Positions 43,488-53,061 are shown, counted from the first letter of the stretch. The stretch is DNA of 64,000 bases from Sipunculus nudus (GCA_026874595.1 JAPPUL010000069.1:930001-994000), one strand, 5' to 3'. A program made the numbers and translations. The notes: a model not told the origin generated them from the letters alone.

Positions 43488-46400
43488 TTAATTTTCAAAA
43501 GACTTATCTAAAGTAGTTAATAAAGCTATAATATTTTTGTAACCGGATGGATCAATATACTCACTACAAGAAAGCTTTAAGTCTATCTTTTGCCCAGTTT
43601 TAGTTTTAATGCCGATAACTTTCATGGAGCTTTTATTAAGCGAGTTAAGTAAAACATTGTTGGTTGTATTAAATAATTTAGAAAACTTTCTTCCGATTAG
43701 CTCAGCATGGTTAAAGCCAAGTATTTTAGTAATAGCCTGATTTGTAAATAATATTTCTTCTTTCATATTCGTAGTAAGTACCATATATGGCAATTTGTTA
43801 ACAATATTTCTATATTTCTCACGACTGTTATTAGTAAGCCTTTCAATTATCTTTGTATGAGTTACATCTTCATACACCAACATTGTCCCAAATGCATTAT
43901 TATATGTAGTATCGTATAATATAGTTCCATTTATATTTATATATGATTTACCTTGAAGGAAGGGTAGATCTTCAAGTAGAGCCTCATCTATTGTAAAGTC
44001 TTTATGTTCTGTTAAAAGTTCCTTTATAGCATGATTTATTTTTTTAGAGTTTGCAAGTGAAAATATACTCTTACCTATAACAGTTTTACAATTTAGCTTC
44101 TTATCCTCTTTATTAAGGCAACTAGTATTACTTTCTATTATTGTTCCACCGAGGTCTGTTATAAATATTTTTGAGGGGATATTACCTAGTATCTGTTTGT
44201 ACTTTTCTGCTACTAGATTAGTTTCTACTAGATTAGCTTCTTGTGGCTTTATAGATGATTTTAAAGAACGCTCTTTATTATTTGTAGCGTCATATGTAGC
44301 GTTTTGTCCGTTTGGTAATATCTTTTTTATTAGTATTAATATTTGTCCAATGGCGCCTGTAGTCTTTAATACAGGATTAAAGAACATCTCAAAATCTATT
44401 TTCTTATGCATGTTATTATATATGCTTTGCTTTATTTTAAGACTCTTTTTAGCCTTTTTCACTTTCTCTATTATAAGCCTTTTCCCCGCTATTATATTTG
44501 GATACGCATTTATAAATTTCACTCCTGCTGCATTTAAACTTTCAACTTCTACTGTCTTTGCTGGGTTTACTGCAAATAATGGATTTGAGTGAGATTGTTG
44601 TAGACTACGTGAGAACTCGGTCTTATTAAATAACACATCTTTCACATTTTTATAGTGCTCTTTGTAATAATCTGTTTCAACTACTTTTGTGTCTAAATAT
44701 ATAAGTAACTCTTGTATCTGATGTTTTTCGTTATATAATGGCGTGAATCTTGCATAAAGATTCTCTTCTTCCCCTTGCTTATTCCTTAGTTTTATCTTTG
44801 TGAGCTTAGAAAAACTCTTTTGCCTGTATATATTATCCACCACATTCATAAATAAGGGATTTAATTCCTTTATGTTTTTAAGCTCACTTTTAGTGTAGCC
44901 AAAAAAATCAAGACTACATTTGTTTATAAAGATTATTTTTCCATCCTTTGAATTTGAAGACGAAGACTTTTTAATGTCTTTTGTAACCCCTCCATAACGG
45001 ATAACCACAAACATTCCAAGCGTGTTTAAATAGTTTAGCAGTTTCGTATTTTTCCTTATCAGTTTGTCATTCTCTGCAAATTGCACCTCACTTATTTTAA
45101 AGGGATTTTCTATACTATTATGGCTTTCTTCTTCAAGCTTTGAGAGCATTGTTTTTCTAAGTCTCTCTTTTTTTGTCTGTTCCTTAGACTCTTTTTTTAA
45201 ACCCTTTCCATGAGCGTCTCTTAGCCTTTTTACTATCGCTGTGAAGAACTTTGTGTCTCCAATTTTATAACAACAAAAGGAAAGGGAAAGCTTTATTAGC
45301 TTTCCATCCTTACGCCTTCCGTTCGTTTTTATGTTTTGACCTATTATGTAACTCTCGTTTGAACTTAGTATATTGCTTAGCCTGTGCTTGTAGGGATGTG
45401 ATGCCTCATCTACTAATAGCTTTTTAATTGATTTGTTTAGTATTTCATGTTTTTCATATCCAAAAATACTTTGAGCTTTGTCGTTCCAAAATAATATCTT
45501 TCCTGCCCCGTCTGTTGATATTATTCCATCTTCAGAAAGACGCGATAGCAAGCTTAGACTTAGTTCTGTTCGTTTTAGACTCTCTTCAAGCTTTTTTGTT
45601 TGAGTTATATCAAGAAAATAGATTACTATGCTTTTTAAAAGACCATCTTCCTTTACTCCGGATATTGATAAATGTCCGTTTAAGATTCCCCCTGACTTGC
45701 TTTTTAAGAGAGTTTCTAATTTATAACTATCTCGTGCCAAAAGAGGACTTAGAATTTTATTGTGTATGCTCTTTTCACTCTCTTCATAAAACAATAGCGA
45801 CACATCCTTATTAAGCACTTCCTCTTCTTTATAACCAAATAATCGCTTTGCTCCCACGCTCCAGCTTGATATCCGTCCCTCCAAATCTATGAATATTAGG
45901 GCTTCGTGTATTTGGTTTATTATCTTCTCTTCAAATTGTAACTCGTTATGCGCTTTTGTAAGATGAATCGTAAGCTGGCTTATTGTCTCTTCTAAATGCT
46001 TCTGGTAGACTTGTAAATCCTTGTTTTCAAATATTTTATACTCAAGCTCTCTTGTTAAGCTCACCTCTTTTTCTAATAACTCCTTGTTTAACAGTTTAAC
46101 TTTAAGCGACAACTTCGTTTTGAATAGCACATCTGCTTTTCTTATGTCATATAATATATAATCGTCCTCATCATAAACACCATAAACACCGTCTTTATAA
46201 ACACCATCTTGCACTTTCCCTTTAATAGCTAATTCCTTACTCTCCTTTGAGATGTTTTTAGCTTTTGTAAGTTTTAAATATAAAAATCCAAGCTCTGACT
46301 CTTCTATTCTGACCTTTTTAAGCATGTTTACAAAATATTCACGCAGCTCATCCTCTATTATAAACAGATTGGGCGACTGTCTGAAAAGGTTTATAAGCTT

Positions 46401-46523
46401 TTTATTGTCAAGTTCTTTTGCTTTATAATAGGATATATTATAGTTGGCTTCGTTTAGGATTTTCTCAAGCCTTTTTATATGGGCATCTTTATTTTCTGTT
46501 ATTAAGACTATGTGTTCATTCAT
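43488..46523 (-). CDS. multi-PAS sensor protein without output domain
   Basis: A 1011-residue soluble protein with no membrane segment. The N-terminus (about 1-85) looks like a degenerate receiver domain (HIVLITENKDAHIKRLEKIL). About five PAS domains follow: near 205-320 (ISSWSVGAKRLFGYKEEEVLNKDVS), 335-440 (ILFWNDKAQSIFGYEKHEILNKSIKKLL), 510-620 (IIFINKCSLDFFGYTKSELKNI), 780-880 and 895-1005 (LFTNQAITKILGFNHAELIGRKFSKLF). The protein ends just after the last PAS, with no kinase, GGDEF, EAL or DNA-binding part. In-frame duplications give GVYKDGVYGVY and NLVETNLV. It may act by binding a partner; the nearby diguanylate cyclase, 1.2 kb away on the same strand with a similar N-terminus, is a candidate. 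Confidence 0.8.
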   Translation of the reverse strand: MNEHIVLITENKDAHIKRLEKILNEANYNISYYKAKELDNKKLINLFRQSPNLFIIEDELREYFVNMLKKVRIEESELGFLYLKLTKAKNISKESKELAIKGKVQDGVYKDGVYGVYDEDDYILYDIRKADVLFKTKLSLKVKLLNKELLEKEVSLTRELEYKIFENKDLQVYQKHLEETISQLTIHLTKAHNELQFEEKIINQIHEALIFIDLEGRISSWSVGAKRLFGYKEEEVLNKDVSLLFYEESEKSIHNKILSPLLARDSYKLETLLKSKSGGILNGHLSISGVKEDGLLKSIVIYFLDITQTKKLEESLKRTELSLSLLSRLSEDGIISTDGAGKILFWNDKAQSIFGYEKHEILNKSIKKLLVDEASHPYKHRLSNILSSNESYIIGQNIKTNGRRKDGKLIKLSLSFCCYKIGDTKFFTAIVKRLRDAHGKGLKKESKEQTKKERLRKTMLSKLEEESHNSIENPFKISEVQFAENDKLIRKNTKLLNYLNTLGMFVVIRYGGVTKDIKKSSSSNSKDGKIIFINKCSLDFFGYTKSELKNIKELNPLFMNVVDNIYRQKSFSKLTKIKLRNKQGEEENLYARFTPLYNEKHQIQELLIYLDTKVVETDYYKEHYKNVKDVLFNKTEFSRSLQQSHSNPLFAVNPAKTVEVESLNAAGVKFINAYPNIIAGKRLIIEKVKKAKKSLKIKQSIYNNMHKKIDFEMFFNPVLKTTGAIGQILILIKKILPNGQNATYDATNNKERSLKSSIKPQEANLVETNLVAEKYKQILGNIPSKIFITDLGGTIIESNTSCLNKEDKKLNCKTVIGKSIFSLANSKKINHAIKELLTEHKDFTIDEALLEDLPFLQGKSYININGTILYDTTYNNAFGTMLVYEDVTHTKIIERLTNNSREKYRNIVNKLPYMVLTTNMKEEILFTNQAITKILGFNHAELIGRKFSKLFNTTNNVLLNSLNKSSMKVIGIKTKTGQKIDLKLSCSEYIDPSGYKNIIALLTTLDKSFEN

Positions 46524-46696
46524 TGTGTAATTACAATTACTTTCTTATTTAAACTTTGTTAATTTGGACTTTATATGGTATTATTTTCTTTTTTAAAAAC
46601 ACACTTTAAAACACCTTTAACAGATTAATATGGACCTTTTTTAATTAGATGTATTTAATGCTTTATTTGTTTTTTGTTTTACGCTAAATTTGATTT

Positions 46697-47665
46697 ATGA
46701 CATTTAAATTTTATGATAAAGAGCTAAAAGATATACATACACTTAGTGTCGATGGCATTGCTCCTTTAGGTACAAATCTAAGCCATTGGCCAGAAAATAG
46801 AACTCCCGAAAACCTTAAGGCTGATACCTCAACACAAATTTGTTTTAACTACATAAAGCAGCTTGCAAGCAAAGAATATAGCAAAGGACATAAAGAAGCA
46901 GATAAGGAAGAAGCACATAAAGAAGATATCCTTACAATTAATCATTATGATACTGATGGCTTTTTGTCTTTATGTGTTATTTTGTATCCTGAACTTGCTT
47001 TAAAACATCAAAACCTGCTTATAGATAGCGCCATAACAGGTGATTTTAGACGTTTTCGAGGCATGCATCCTCTTAAAATAGATCTTAGTGTCTGTGCTTT
47101 TAAAAATGACACACAAATTGCAAAAACTCTTACTAAGCTTACAAATGAAGTGCAAAAGCGACAGATTATGTATGACGAACTTTTAAAACTATTCCCTACC
47201 TTTCTTTCCTATGAGCAACTTGATAAGCAATTTAGATATCTATGGTATAAAGAGGAAAAGCAAATTGTTGAGGAGCTTATTAATAAAAACGCAGACATTA
47301 CATTTTATAAAGATATAGATTTAGCGGTTATAGAATCTAGCACCAAGCCACATGAGATTACAATTAATACCTTTGCATATCCCGCCTCGCGAATACTCTT
47401 AATTATTTCCAATAAAAAAGACAATATTAATAAATATAATTTCATGTATACTGTGGATAGTTGGTTTGAGATTGTTTCTCGTAAAGTATCAAAACGTCTT
47501 GCTCTTGAACCTATGGTAAATGCATTTAACGATTTGGAACAAAATACTTCCTGGACTTGTACGTCTATTAAAGACCCAACTCCCTGCCTTAGACACGAGG
47601 GCAGCTCTAACATATCTAAAAGCACATTAGTTTATATGCTTACACAATTTCTTTCGAAGGAATAG
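46697..47665 (+). CDS. DUF6687-like protein of unknown function
   Basis: A 322-residue soluble protein. Near the N-terminus LSHWPENRTPENLKADTST and INHYDTDGFLSLCVIL are striking; the second resembles the DHH-type phosphoesterase motif (NHYDxDG), and I recall the LSHWPGNRTP phrase from the DUF6687 family, whose function is unknown. The rest is helical. A GHKEADKEEAHKED stretch interrupts the two motifs, from a local duplication. Its coding strand is not purine-rich. Flanked by the PAS gene (divergent) and the diguanylate cyclase gene (convergent), so it stands alone. Confidence 0.6.
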   Translation: MTFKFYDKELKDIHTLSVDGIAPLGTNLSHWPENRTPENLKADTSTQICFNYIKQLASKEYSKGHKEADKEEAHKEDILTINHYDTDGFLSLCVILYPELALKHQNLLIDSAITGDFRRFRGMHPLKIDLSVCAFKNDTQIAKTLTKLTNEVQKRQIMYDELLKLFPTFLSYEQLDKQFRYLWYKEEKQIVEELINKNADITFYKDIDLAVIESSTKPHEITINTFAYPASRILLIISNKKDNINKYNFMYTVDSWFEIVSRKVSKRLALEPMVNAFNDLEQNTSWTCTSIKDPTPCLRHEGSSNISKSTLVYMLTQFLSKE

Positions 47666-47717
47666 GGGGAGGAAGCGAAAGAGGAGTAGGAGTAATTACA
47701 TGTTAACTTATATTTGT

Positions 47718-49004
47718 TTAAATTAGGTTTACAGTGTTTTTCCCAGAGCGTTTGGACTTATACATAGCCTTATCAGCTCGGGATATTGCGTCATTATAAT
47801 CTTCACCCGCTTGCAAAGCAGTAATTCCAAAACTACATGTTATGTTTAAGTTATGAGCTGTCAAAGGCGATTTTTCTATCCGTTGTCTAAGACGTTCTGC
47901 TTGTATATTTGCAGCCTCTTTTGAGCTACTTGTCAATATTATAAATTCATCACCACCCCATCTGGATGCGATATCCTCACCTCTTATAGATTCTGTTATT
48001 ATCTTGCCAAGTGCAGACAATACCTCATCTCCCGTAATGTGTCCGTATGTGTCATTTATTGTCTTAAAATTGTCTATATCAAAGAATATTACTGATGTTG
48101 CATTAGCTTTGCCTTCTATACGACGGTCAGCAATAGCCTTAAGGCATAACTTTATGAATTTGCTACGACCGTAAAGCTTAGTTAAACTATCAAGCTCAAG
48201 ATCGTTTATTATCTCATCTTTTGCCTGTAATATCTCAGTTACTTCAGTTAAAGAAATTATATGTTGTTTTGAAGATTTTATATATGTATGGCTAACTACG
48301 AAAAGCCGTTCAGTATTGTCTTTATATGCCTTTAGGCTTAGGGTATGAACTTTTTCTTTCTGATTTAGTATAATTTTAAGCCATAATTTATCATCTATTA
48401 AGTTTTGTGTTTTGTTATCAAGCTTTGTAATAAAGTTGCAAAGGCCTGTAGACTTGGTATAAAAGTCATCTATTGTTTTTAAGTTAAGATAGAATAATGC
48501 TTTTTTATTTAAATATTCTATTTTTAACTGCTCGTTTAAAAGCATTAAGAAAGTAGGATTTATATCAAGAATATCTTCAATAACTTGTTTGGTATCAATA
48601 TATTCTTGACTTATGCCAAGCTTTATTGTAGATATTGTCCATAAGAGTTTACTTACATTCTCTTTGTGTTTTACATAATGTATATTGATACCAGAGCGTT
48701 CATATTCAAACCTCTCTTTATAATCTATATAGATTATAGGTATTTTTAACTCTCTTTCTAAGAGAATATCTACTGCGCTATATAATTCCTCTTCACTTCC
48801 ATCTTCTATAACAACTATATCAAAAATAGTTTTATTTTGCAAAGAGCTTAGATAGCTTGAAAGTTCTAAGATACTTGTTTTACAAATCTTTTTATCAAAA
48901 AAAGACTGTATCTTACTTTGTGTCTTTACGCATTTATTTCCTATCCATAATATAGATACACTTGATAAAGATTCTACTTTGTTTTGGTAGGAGATACTTT
49001 TCAT
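47718..49004 (-). CDS. diguanylate cyclase with receiver-like and PAS N-terminal parts
   Basis: Makes cyclic di-GMP from two GTP. The GGDEF motif is intact at residues 350-354 (RWGGDEFIIL), and RGED five residues upstream is the inhibitory I-site, so product feedback is expected. Residues about 1-130 look like a degenerate receiver domain (SILWIGN, IFDIVVIEDGS) and 150-265 like a PAS domain (FLMLLNEQLKIEYLNKKALFYLNLKTI). No membrane segment. The receiver-like start resembles that of the multi-PAS protein at 43488. No EAL or PilZ protein is in the window. Confidence 0.9.
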   Translation of the reverse strand: MKSISYQNKVESLSSVSILWIGNKCVKTQSKIQSFFDKKICKTSILELSSYLSSLQNKTIFDIVVIEDGSEEELYSAVDILLERELKIPIIYIDYKERFEYERSGINIHYVKHKENVSKLLWTISTIKLGISQEYIDTKQVIEDILDINPTFLMLLNEQLKIEYLNKKALFYLNLKTIDDFYTKSTGLCNFITKLDNKTQNLIDDKLWLKIILNQKEKVHTLSLKAYKDNTERLFVVSHTYIKSSKQHIISLTEVTEILQAKDEIINDLELDSLTKLYGRSKFIKLCLKAIADRRIEGKANATSVIFFDIDNFKTINDTYGHITGDEVLSALGKIITESIRGEDIASRWGGDEFIILTSSSKEAANIQAERLRQRIEKSPLTAHNLNITCSFGITALQAGEDYNDAISRADKAMYKSKRSGKNTVNLI

Positions 49005-49225
49005 CTTAATAATATGTCCTCGATTTGCTTAAATTCTTTTCTTTATATATTCTAGCATACTTACTCTTTGTTTTTTAAAAACTCCACTTTTAGGAAGTAT
49101 ATTATATTAACATACTTGAAAAGGCCATCTTAGCATAATCTCTATTTTTTTTTGTAATTTTGTATATTTTTATATTTTATTATCTGCCCATACCTGCATT
49201 TATTTACATTCTTATCTTTATGCAC

Positions 49226-49948
49226 TTAGCTTCTTTTAAACGTCATAGTATCAAAACGTTGTCCGCTTATAAAATCGCTTTTACTGTCTGCAAGATATAT
49301 AAACACATCCATAATAGAATCTGGATGCCTTAATGTCATAGGATCTTCATCCGGATAGGCACAGGCTCGCATCTTTGTTCTCGTTGCTCCCGGGTTTACA
49401 GTGTTCACTTTGATTTTATGATTAGCAAGTTCTTGAGCAAGAACTTCACTAAATCCTTCAACTCCAAATTTAGATACACTATAAGCTCCCCACATGCCAT
49501 ATCCCTTTCTCCCTACAGTAGAACTTATATTTATTATAGAGCCCGCAGCACTTTTAAGCATTAAAGGCAAAAACGCTTTCGTCACATAAAACATTCCATT
49601 TATATTTATATTTATGACCTCATTCCATATCGCCTCATCGTAATCTTTTATTTTTGATATCTGGCCTAAGTATCCTGCATTATTAACTAGTATATCTAAA
49701 CTGCTAGAATTAAAAGCTATGTCTTTATAAAGATTTTTCACCTGATCTTTATCTGCAATGTCACAAACAAAGTATTGGCATCTAGAAGTTCCGTTTGCAC
49801 TTATAGCATCTTTGGTTTGGCAAAGCTCCTCTTCGCTTCGCGACACAATATATACATAAGCTCCTTCCTTAGCATAAGCCATTGCAATGCTCCTTCCAAT
49901 CCCTCTACCACCACCGGTTATAAGCGCTTTTTTATCTTTTAATCTCAT
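49226..49948 (-). CDS. short-chain dehydrogenase/reductase
   Basis: A 240-residue classical SDR. The cofactor loop GGGRGIG lies at 12-18, NNAG at 89-92, and the catalytic Ser142, Tyr156 and Lys160 (YSVSK) are in place. NPGATRTKM follows the active site. FabG-like in overall sequence, but no fatty-acid gene is adjacent, so the substrate is open. The start codon lies inside a 19-bp-spaced repeat of CATTTGTTAATT (complement strand). Confidence 0.9.
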   Translation of the reverse strand: MRLKDKKALITGGGRGIGRSIAMAYAKEGAYVYIVSRSEEELCQTKDAISANGTSRCQYFVCDIADKDQVKNLYKDIAFNSSSLDILVNNAGYLGQISKIKDYDEAIWNEVINININGMFYVTKAFLPLMLKSAAGSIINISSTVGRKGYGMWGAYSVSKFGVEGFSEVLAQELANHKIKVNTVNPGATRTKMRACAYPDEDPMTLRHPDSIMDVFIYLADSKSDFISGQRFDTMTFKRS

Positions 49949-49980
49949 TTGTTAATTGTTAATTCATTTGTTAATTCATT
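49946..49980. repeat. repeat over the start of the SDR gene
   Basis: CATTTGTTAATT occurs at 49946-49957 and 49965-49976. On the minus strand each copy carries an ATG; the copy at 49948 is the gene start, and the upstream one at 49967 is out of frame. Confidence 0.8.
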
Positions 49981-50008
49981 TAAGAACTAAGTTATCTATT
50001 TTACTCTA

Positions 50009-50569
50009 TTACACGATCCCAAGCGACTTTACAAGAGTTAAGGACAGCATAGTTTTCATATCGTTAATTGTTCCATTGTGAACCAAATCTAGTGCATCCT
50101 GGAACTTAATTTCAAACGGCTTTACAAATTCATCTATATCACCAGCTTGTGTGCTTTTAGATAAGTTCTTGGCAACAAAAAAGTGCATAATCTCAGTACT
50201 GTATCCAATGCATGGATAAAAAGTGCTTATATGTTTTATGTCTCTAGATATATATCCACTCTCCTCTGCAAGCTCTCGATTTGCTGCACTTAGTATTTCT
50301 TCTTCTGGGTCGATTTTACCAGCTGGAACCTCGATAAAAACTTTTCTTAATGCATAGCGATATTGCCTTATAAGTATAATATTTTGGTTTTTAAGAATAG
50401 GGAGAATAACAACTGCTCCTGGATGGGTAATGTATTCTCTATAAGATGTATTTTTATTAGGCAATAAAACTTTGTCTTTTCTAAGAGTTGTTAAGCTACC
50501 CTTATAAAGTAGCTTTGACTCTAAGGTCTTCTCTTCAAGCCAATCCAAAATAAACTTCCCCCCAAACAT
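50009..50569 (-). CDS. Nudix hydrolase of the ADP-ribose pyrophosphatase type
   Basis: The Nudix box GKIDPEEEILSAANRELAEESGYI matches GX5EX7REUXEEXGU exactly. The N-terminal strand (TLRKDKVLLPN) and PAGKIDPEEE with an ADP-ribose-type proline fit NudF. Length 186 is normal. It lies 18 bp after fur and 60 bp before the SDR gene on the same strand, so the three may be co-transcribed. Confidence 0.88.
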   Translation of the reverse strand: MFGGKFILDWLEEKTLESKLLYKGSLTTLRKDKVLLPNKNTSYREYITHPGAVVILPILKNQNIILIRQYRYALRKVFIEVPAGKIDPEEEILSAANRELAEESGYISRDIKHISTFYPCIGYSTEIMHFFVAKNLSKSTQAGDIDEFVKPFEIKFQDALDLVHNGTINDMKTMLSLTLVKSLGIV

Positions 50570-50587
50570 TCTGGATGTAATGTATAA

Positions 50588-51052
50588 TTAGCTTTTTAAA
50601 GGCATATTTTCTTTATTCTTTGCGCATTCACTACAAAAGCCAAATATCTGTAAAGAGTGATCGGTTTCTATGAAGTTATATTTTTTACAGATCATAGATT
50701 GCCTATCCTCAATAACATTGTCGACAAACTCAATAATCTTGTTACAAGAAATGCAAATCAGATGGTCATGATGAGCATAATCAAGAGCATGTTCATATCG
50801 GTATGAATCATCTATTTTCAATCTTTTAAGCATGTTAATTTTGACAAAAAGGTTAATGGTGCGATATATAGTAGATTTTGCAACATTAACATTACGTTCT
50901 TTAAGCAATTTAACAAGGTCCTTAATATCGAAGTGGGAATGAATACTACAAATGGCTTGAATAATATTATCCCGTTCTTTGGTGTTATTAAGTTTATAAT
51001 TCTTGGCAAAATAGCGAAAGGTGGAGATTGCTTTGTCGATATCAGAATTCAT
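50588..51052 (-). CDS. Fur-family metal-dependent repressor
   Basis: A 154-residue regulator. The N-terminal winged helix has ERDNIIQAICSIHSHFDIKDLVKLLKERNVNVAKSTIYRTINLFV, and the dimer domain has HALDYAHHDHLICISCNKIIEFVD with two CxxC pairs (CISC and CSEC) for structural zinc. It could be Fur, PerR or Zur; the metal cannot be told from sequence. It stands head to head with the FliL-like gene 193 bp away. I see no clear 19-bp Fur box in that gap. Confidence 0.9.
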   Translation of the reverse strand: MNSDIDKAISTFRYFAKNYKLNNTKERDNIIQAICSIHSHFDIKDLVKLLKERNVNVAKSTIYRTINLFVKINMLKRLKIDDSYRYEHALDYAHHDHLICISCNKIIEFVDNVIEDRQSMICKKYNFIETDHSLQIFGFCSECAKNKENMPLKS

Positions 51053-51245
51053 AAGAGTGCAAAGAGGCTATAACCATAAGTAAAGTAATTCTATAATATA
51101 CAAACTTTTGGATGAAAAAAGTACGAATATTAGTAATATAGAATATGTTTTTTATAAGTTTTAGTAATAAATACCGAAAAACTGACAAGAGCATGCAAAA
51201 GAAAGCATAGTGCACTAGTTTTAAAAAAAGATGGATAAATAGAGG

Positions 51246-51845
51246 ATGGCAACGGGACAAGAAGAACAACAGGAAGGGCAAAAAGCTTTTACAGAAGGCA
51301 GTTTGGAGGCTGGTGAGGGTAAAGACAAGTATACAGAGCTTAAATATTACGGTAAAAACGCATTGAAGATATTGTTTTTGCTTTTATGTTTATTTGTAGC
51401 CTATACAGTATCGAAGAAGCTAGTACAATCAGAATTATTAAAGAGCGAAATAAAGAAAGAAACAGATACATTCGAGTTTCCGAGTCAAAGCGTAAAAGGC
51501 AAACCGCTATCAATATATAGATTTGTTGGACAAAGACAAGATGAGGATCGAGAATTTCGTATAAAGCTTGAAGATCGACGAGTATTGCTGGTGATGAGTT
51601 TATATTTAGGATATGCAGAGGGAGATAAAGAACTGGGCGAGGAGCTTATAAAACGTGAAATAGAGCTATGGGATAAGATACAATACATATTATCAACAAA
51701 GAGTTATGCAGATATGAGTACAGCAAAAAGGCGTCAAGAGAACTTAAAAGCAGAACTTATAAACGGAGTAAACGCACTTCTTATGGAAGGAAAGATAGAA
51801 GATATATACTTTGGAAGGTTTTTTATAGGAAAGCTGCCCCAATAG
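51246..51845 (+). CDS. FliL-like single-pass membrane protein
   Basis: A 199-residue protein: acidic N-terminus, one membrane segment at about 39-56, then a periplasmic domain. The last 90 residues follow the FliL layout: a strand (RRVLLVMSLYLGY), a GDKELGEELIKREIELWDKIQYILSTKSYADMS helix and a KAELINGVNALLMEGKIEDIYFGRFFIG end. FliL sits around the flagellar stator and resembles the SPFH/stomatin fold. No flagellar gene is in the window. Its start is close to the AGAGG stretch, an unusually short spacing. Together with the next gene it precedes the Rieske/cytochrome b pair, but a link is not shown. Confidence 0.68.
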   Translation: MATGQEEQQEGQKAFTEGSLEAGEGKDKYTELKYYGKNALKILFLLLCLFVAYTVSKKLVQSELLKSEIKKETDTFEFPSQSVKGKPLSIYRFVGQRQDEDREFRIKLEDRRVLLVMSLYLGYAEGDKELGEELIKREIELWDKIQYILSTKSYADMSTAKRRQENLKAELINGVNALLMEGKIEDIYFGRFFIGKLPQ

Positions 51846-52010
51846 GCAAGGTATGGATATTAGGTATGGATATAGGTATAGGCATATGTATCGGGTCCAA
51901 ATACGTCCGCCCATTGGGGATAGGGGTATAGGCATATGTATAGGTATAAAGATAATTAAGGAGACTCTTGAACTAAGAGTAAAACTTAAAGAGCCAGAAG
52001 GTGGGCTATA
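51846..52010 (+). repeat. duplicated GGTATAGGCATATGTA segments in the FliL pair gap
   Basis: The gap between the two FliL-like genes carries TATAGGCATATGTAT-type segments at about 51876-51890 and 51927-51941, and several GGTATGGATAT/GGTATAGG copies near 51850. The start of the second gene has AGAAGGTGGG upstream. No coding frame seen. Confidence 0.6.
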
Positions 52011-52823
52011 ATGAGTGAGGAAGCACGAACAATAGAAGAGGAGAAGGTTTCAAGGCCGGTAAGGGAAGGACGTATAAAAGCGATAATATACGGGGGTATA
52101 TTGCTGTTATTACTATTGATAGTAGCAATATTTGTAGTTATAAATCTTCTTGAGATGAAAGCAGTTAAGTCTTATTCTTGGTATGATGATCTTGATATAA
52201 GCCTTACTTCTTATGAAGACACAAGTTACGGAACATTTTTCTGCACAATAAAATTAAACTTAGCCTATGAAGATGATGCGGTACAAAAAGACATATCAGC
52301 CAAAAAAGCTCAAATAGTTGATATAATAAGAACAACGCTAAGCGAGCAAAACTACTATAGAATAAATAATAACATGAAGCTGCAATATAATCTAACACCC
52401 CTTTTGCGAGAGCGAATAAACCGTATATTATCAAGAGGCGGGATAAAAGATATAAGTTATCCGTTTATAAGATTAATGCTACATGAGCGAAATGATGCAC
52501 TAGTTTATCAAGATATAGGGACATATGATGTAAATATTAATGGATATAGCTATGAGATGCAGTTATACGTAGTATATGATGGGTCCTCCAGTTTGTTTAC
52601 GAGGGAGCTTGATAAGAACAAAGTGATGGTAATAGACAGTCTCAAGCCTTATTTAGGAAAACTTAGTATGCCAAATCCAGAAGAGAAGTTAATACGTATT
52701 TTAGAAAACAAGCTTGAAAATATCTTTTCAGATATAGAATCAAAGATAAGTCGAGAGAATCCATATTATAAGGTAAGCGGTTATTTCCGCAATGTATACG
52801 TTGGATATTTTGTAAGGAAATGA
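52011..52823 (+). CDS. membrane protein with two FliL-like domains in tandem
   Basis: A 270-residue protein with an acidic N-terminus and one membrane segment at about 24-46. The periplasmic part looks like two FliL-type domains in a row: about 66-150 (GTFFCTIKLNLAYEDDAVQ, then IVDIIRTTLSEQNYYRI and LRERINRILSRGGIKDI) and about 178-270 (YEMQLYVVYDGSSS, then VMVIDSLKPYLGKL and ILENKLENIFSDI, ending YFRNVYVGYFVRK). Both have the helix-then-strand layout of the previous gene's product. AGAAGGTGGG is 8 bases upstream. Tandem FliL domains are unusual, so this may be a divergent duplication; the function is unknown. Confidence 0.58.
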   Translation: MSEEARTIEEEKVSRPVREGRIKAIIYGGILLLLLLIVAIFVVINLLEMKAVKSYSWYDDLDISLTSYEDTSYGTFFCTIKLNLAYEDDAVQKDISAKKAQIVDIIRTTLSEQNYYRINNNMKLQYNLTPLLRERINRILSRGGIKDISYPFIRLMLHERNDALVYQDIGTYDVNINGYSYEMQLYVVYDGSSSLFTRELDKNKVMVIDSLKPYLGKLSMPNPEEKLIRILENKLENIFSDIESKISRENPYYKVSGYFRNVYVGYFVRK

Positions 52824-53061
52824 GATTAAGCCGCAAGTAAATGTCTGTGAAAGTATGACTATATTATATAGTTTAAAAAGACATTAAAAAAAATCTGTAA
52901 AAAAAAACGTGTGAGAAAGATGGTTTTGTTAAGATAAATTTCAAAGGACAAATAAATAATTATATTTTGATTAAAGAGAAATTCATTTCTTAAATATGAC
53001 AATAAAATTGTGAATAAAAATACCATGTAAATGGAGAAAAAGATTTGGAGGTAGAAAATAA

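Noticed and set aside
49005-49225. Possible small gene or RNA upstream of the diguanylate cyclase
   Set aside because: AT-rich sequence with stop codons in all frames and no tRNA-like fold.
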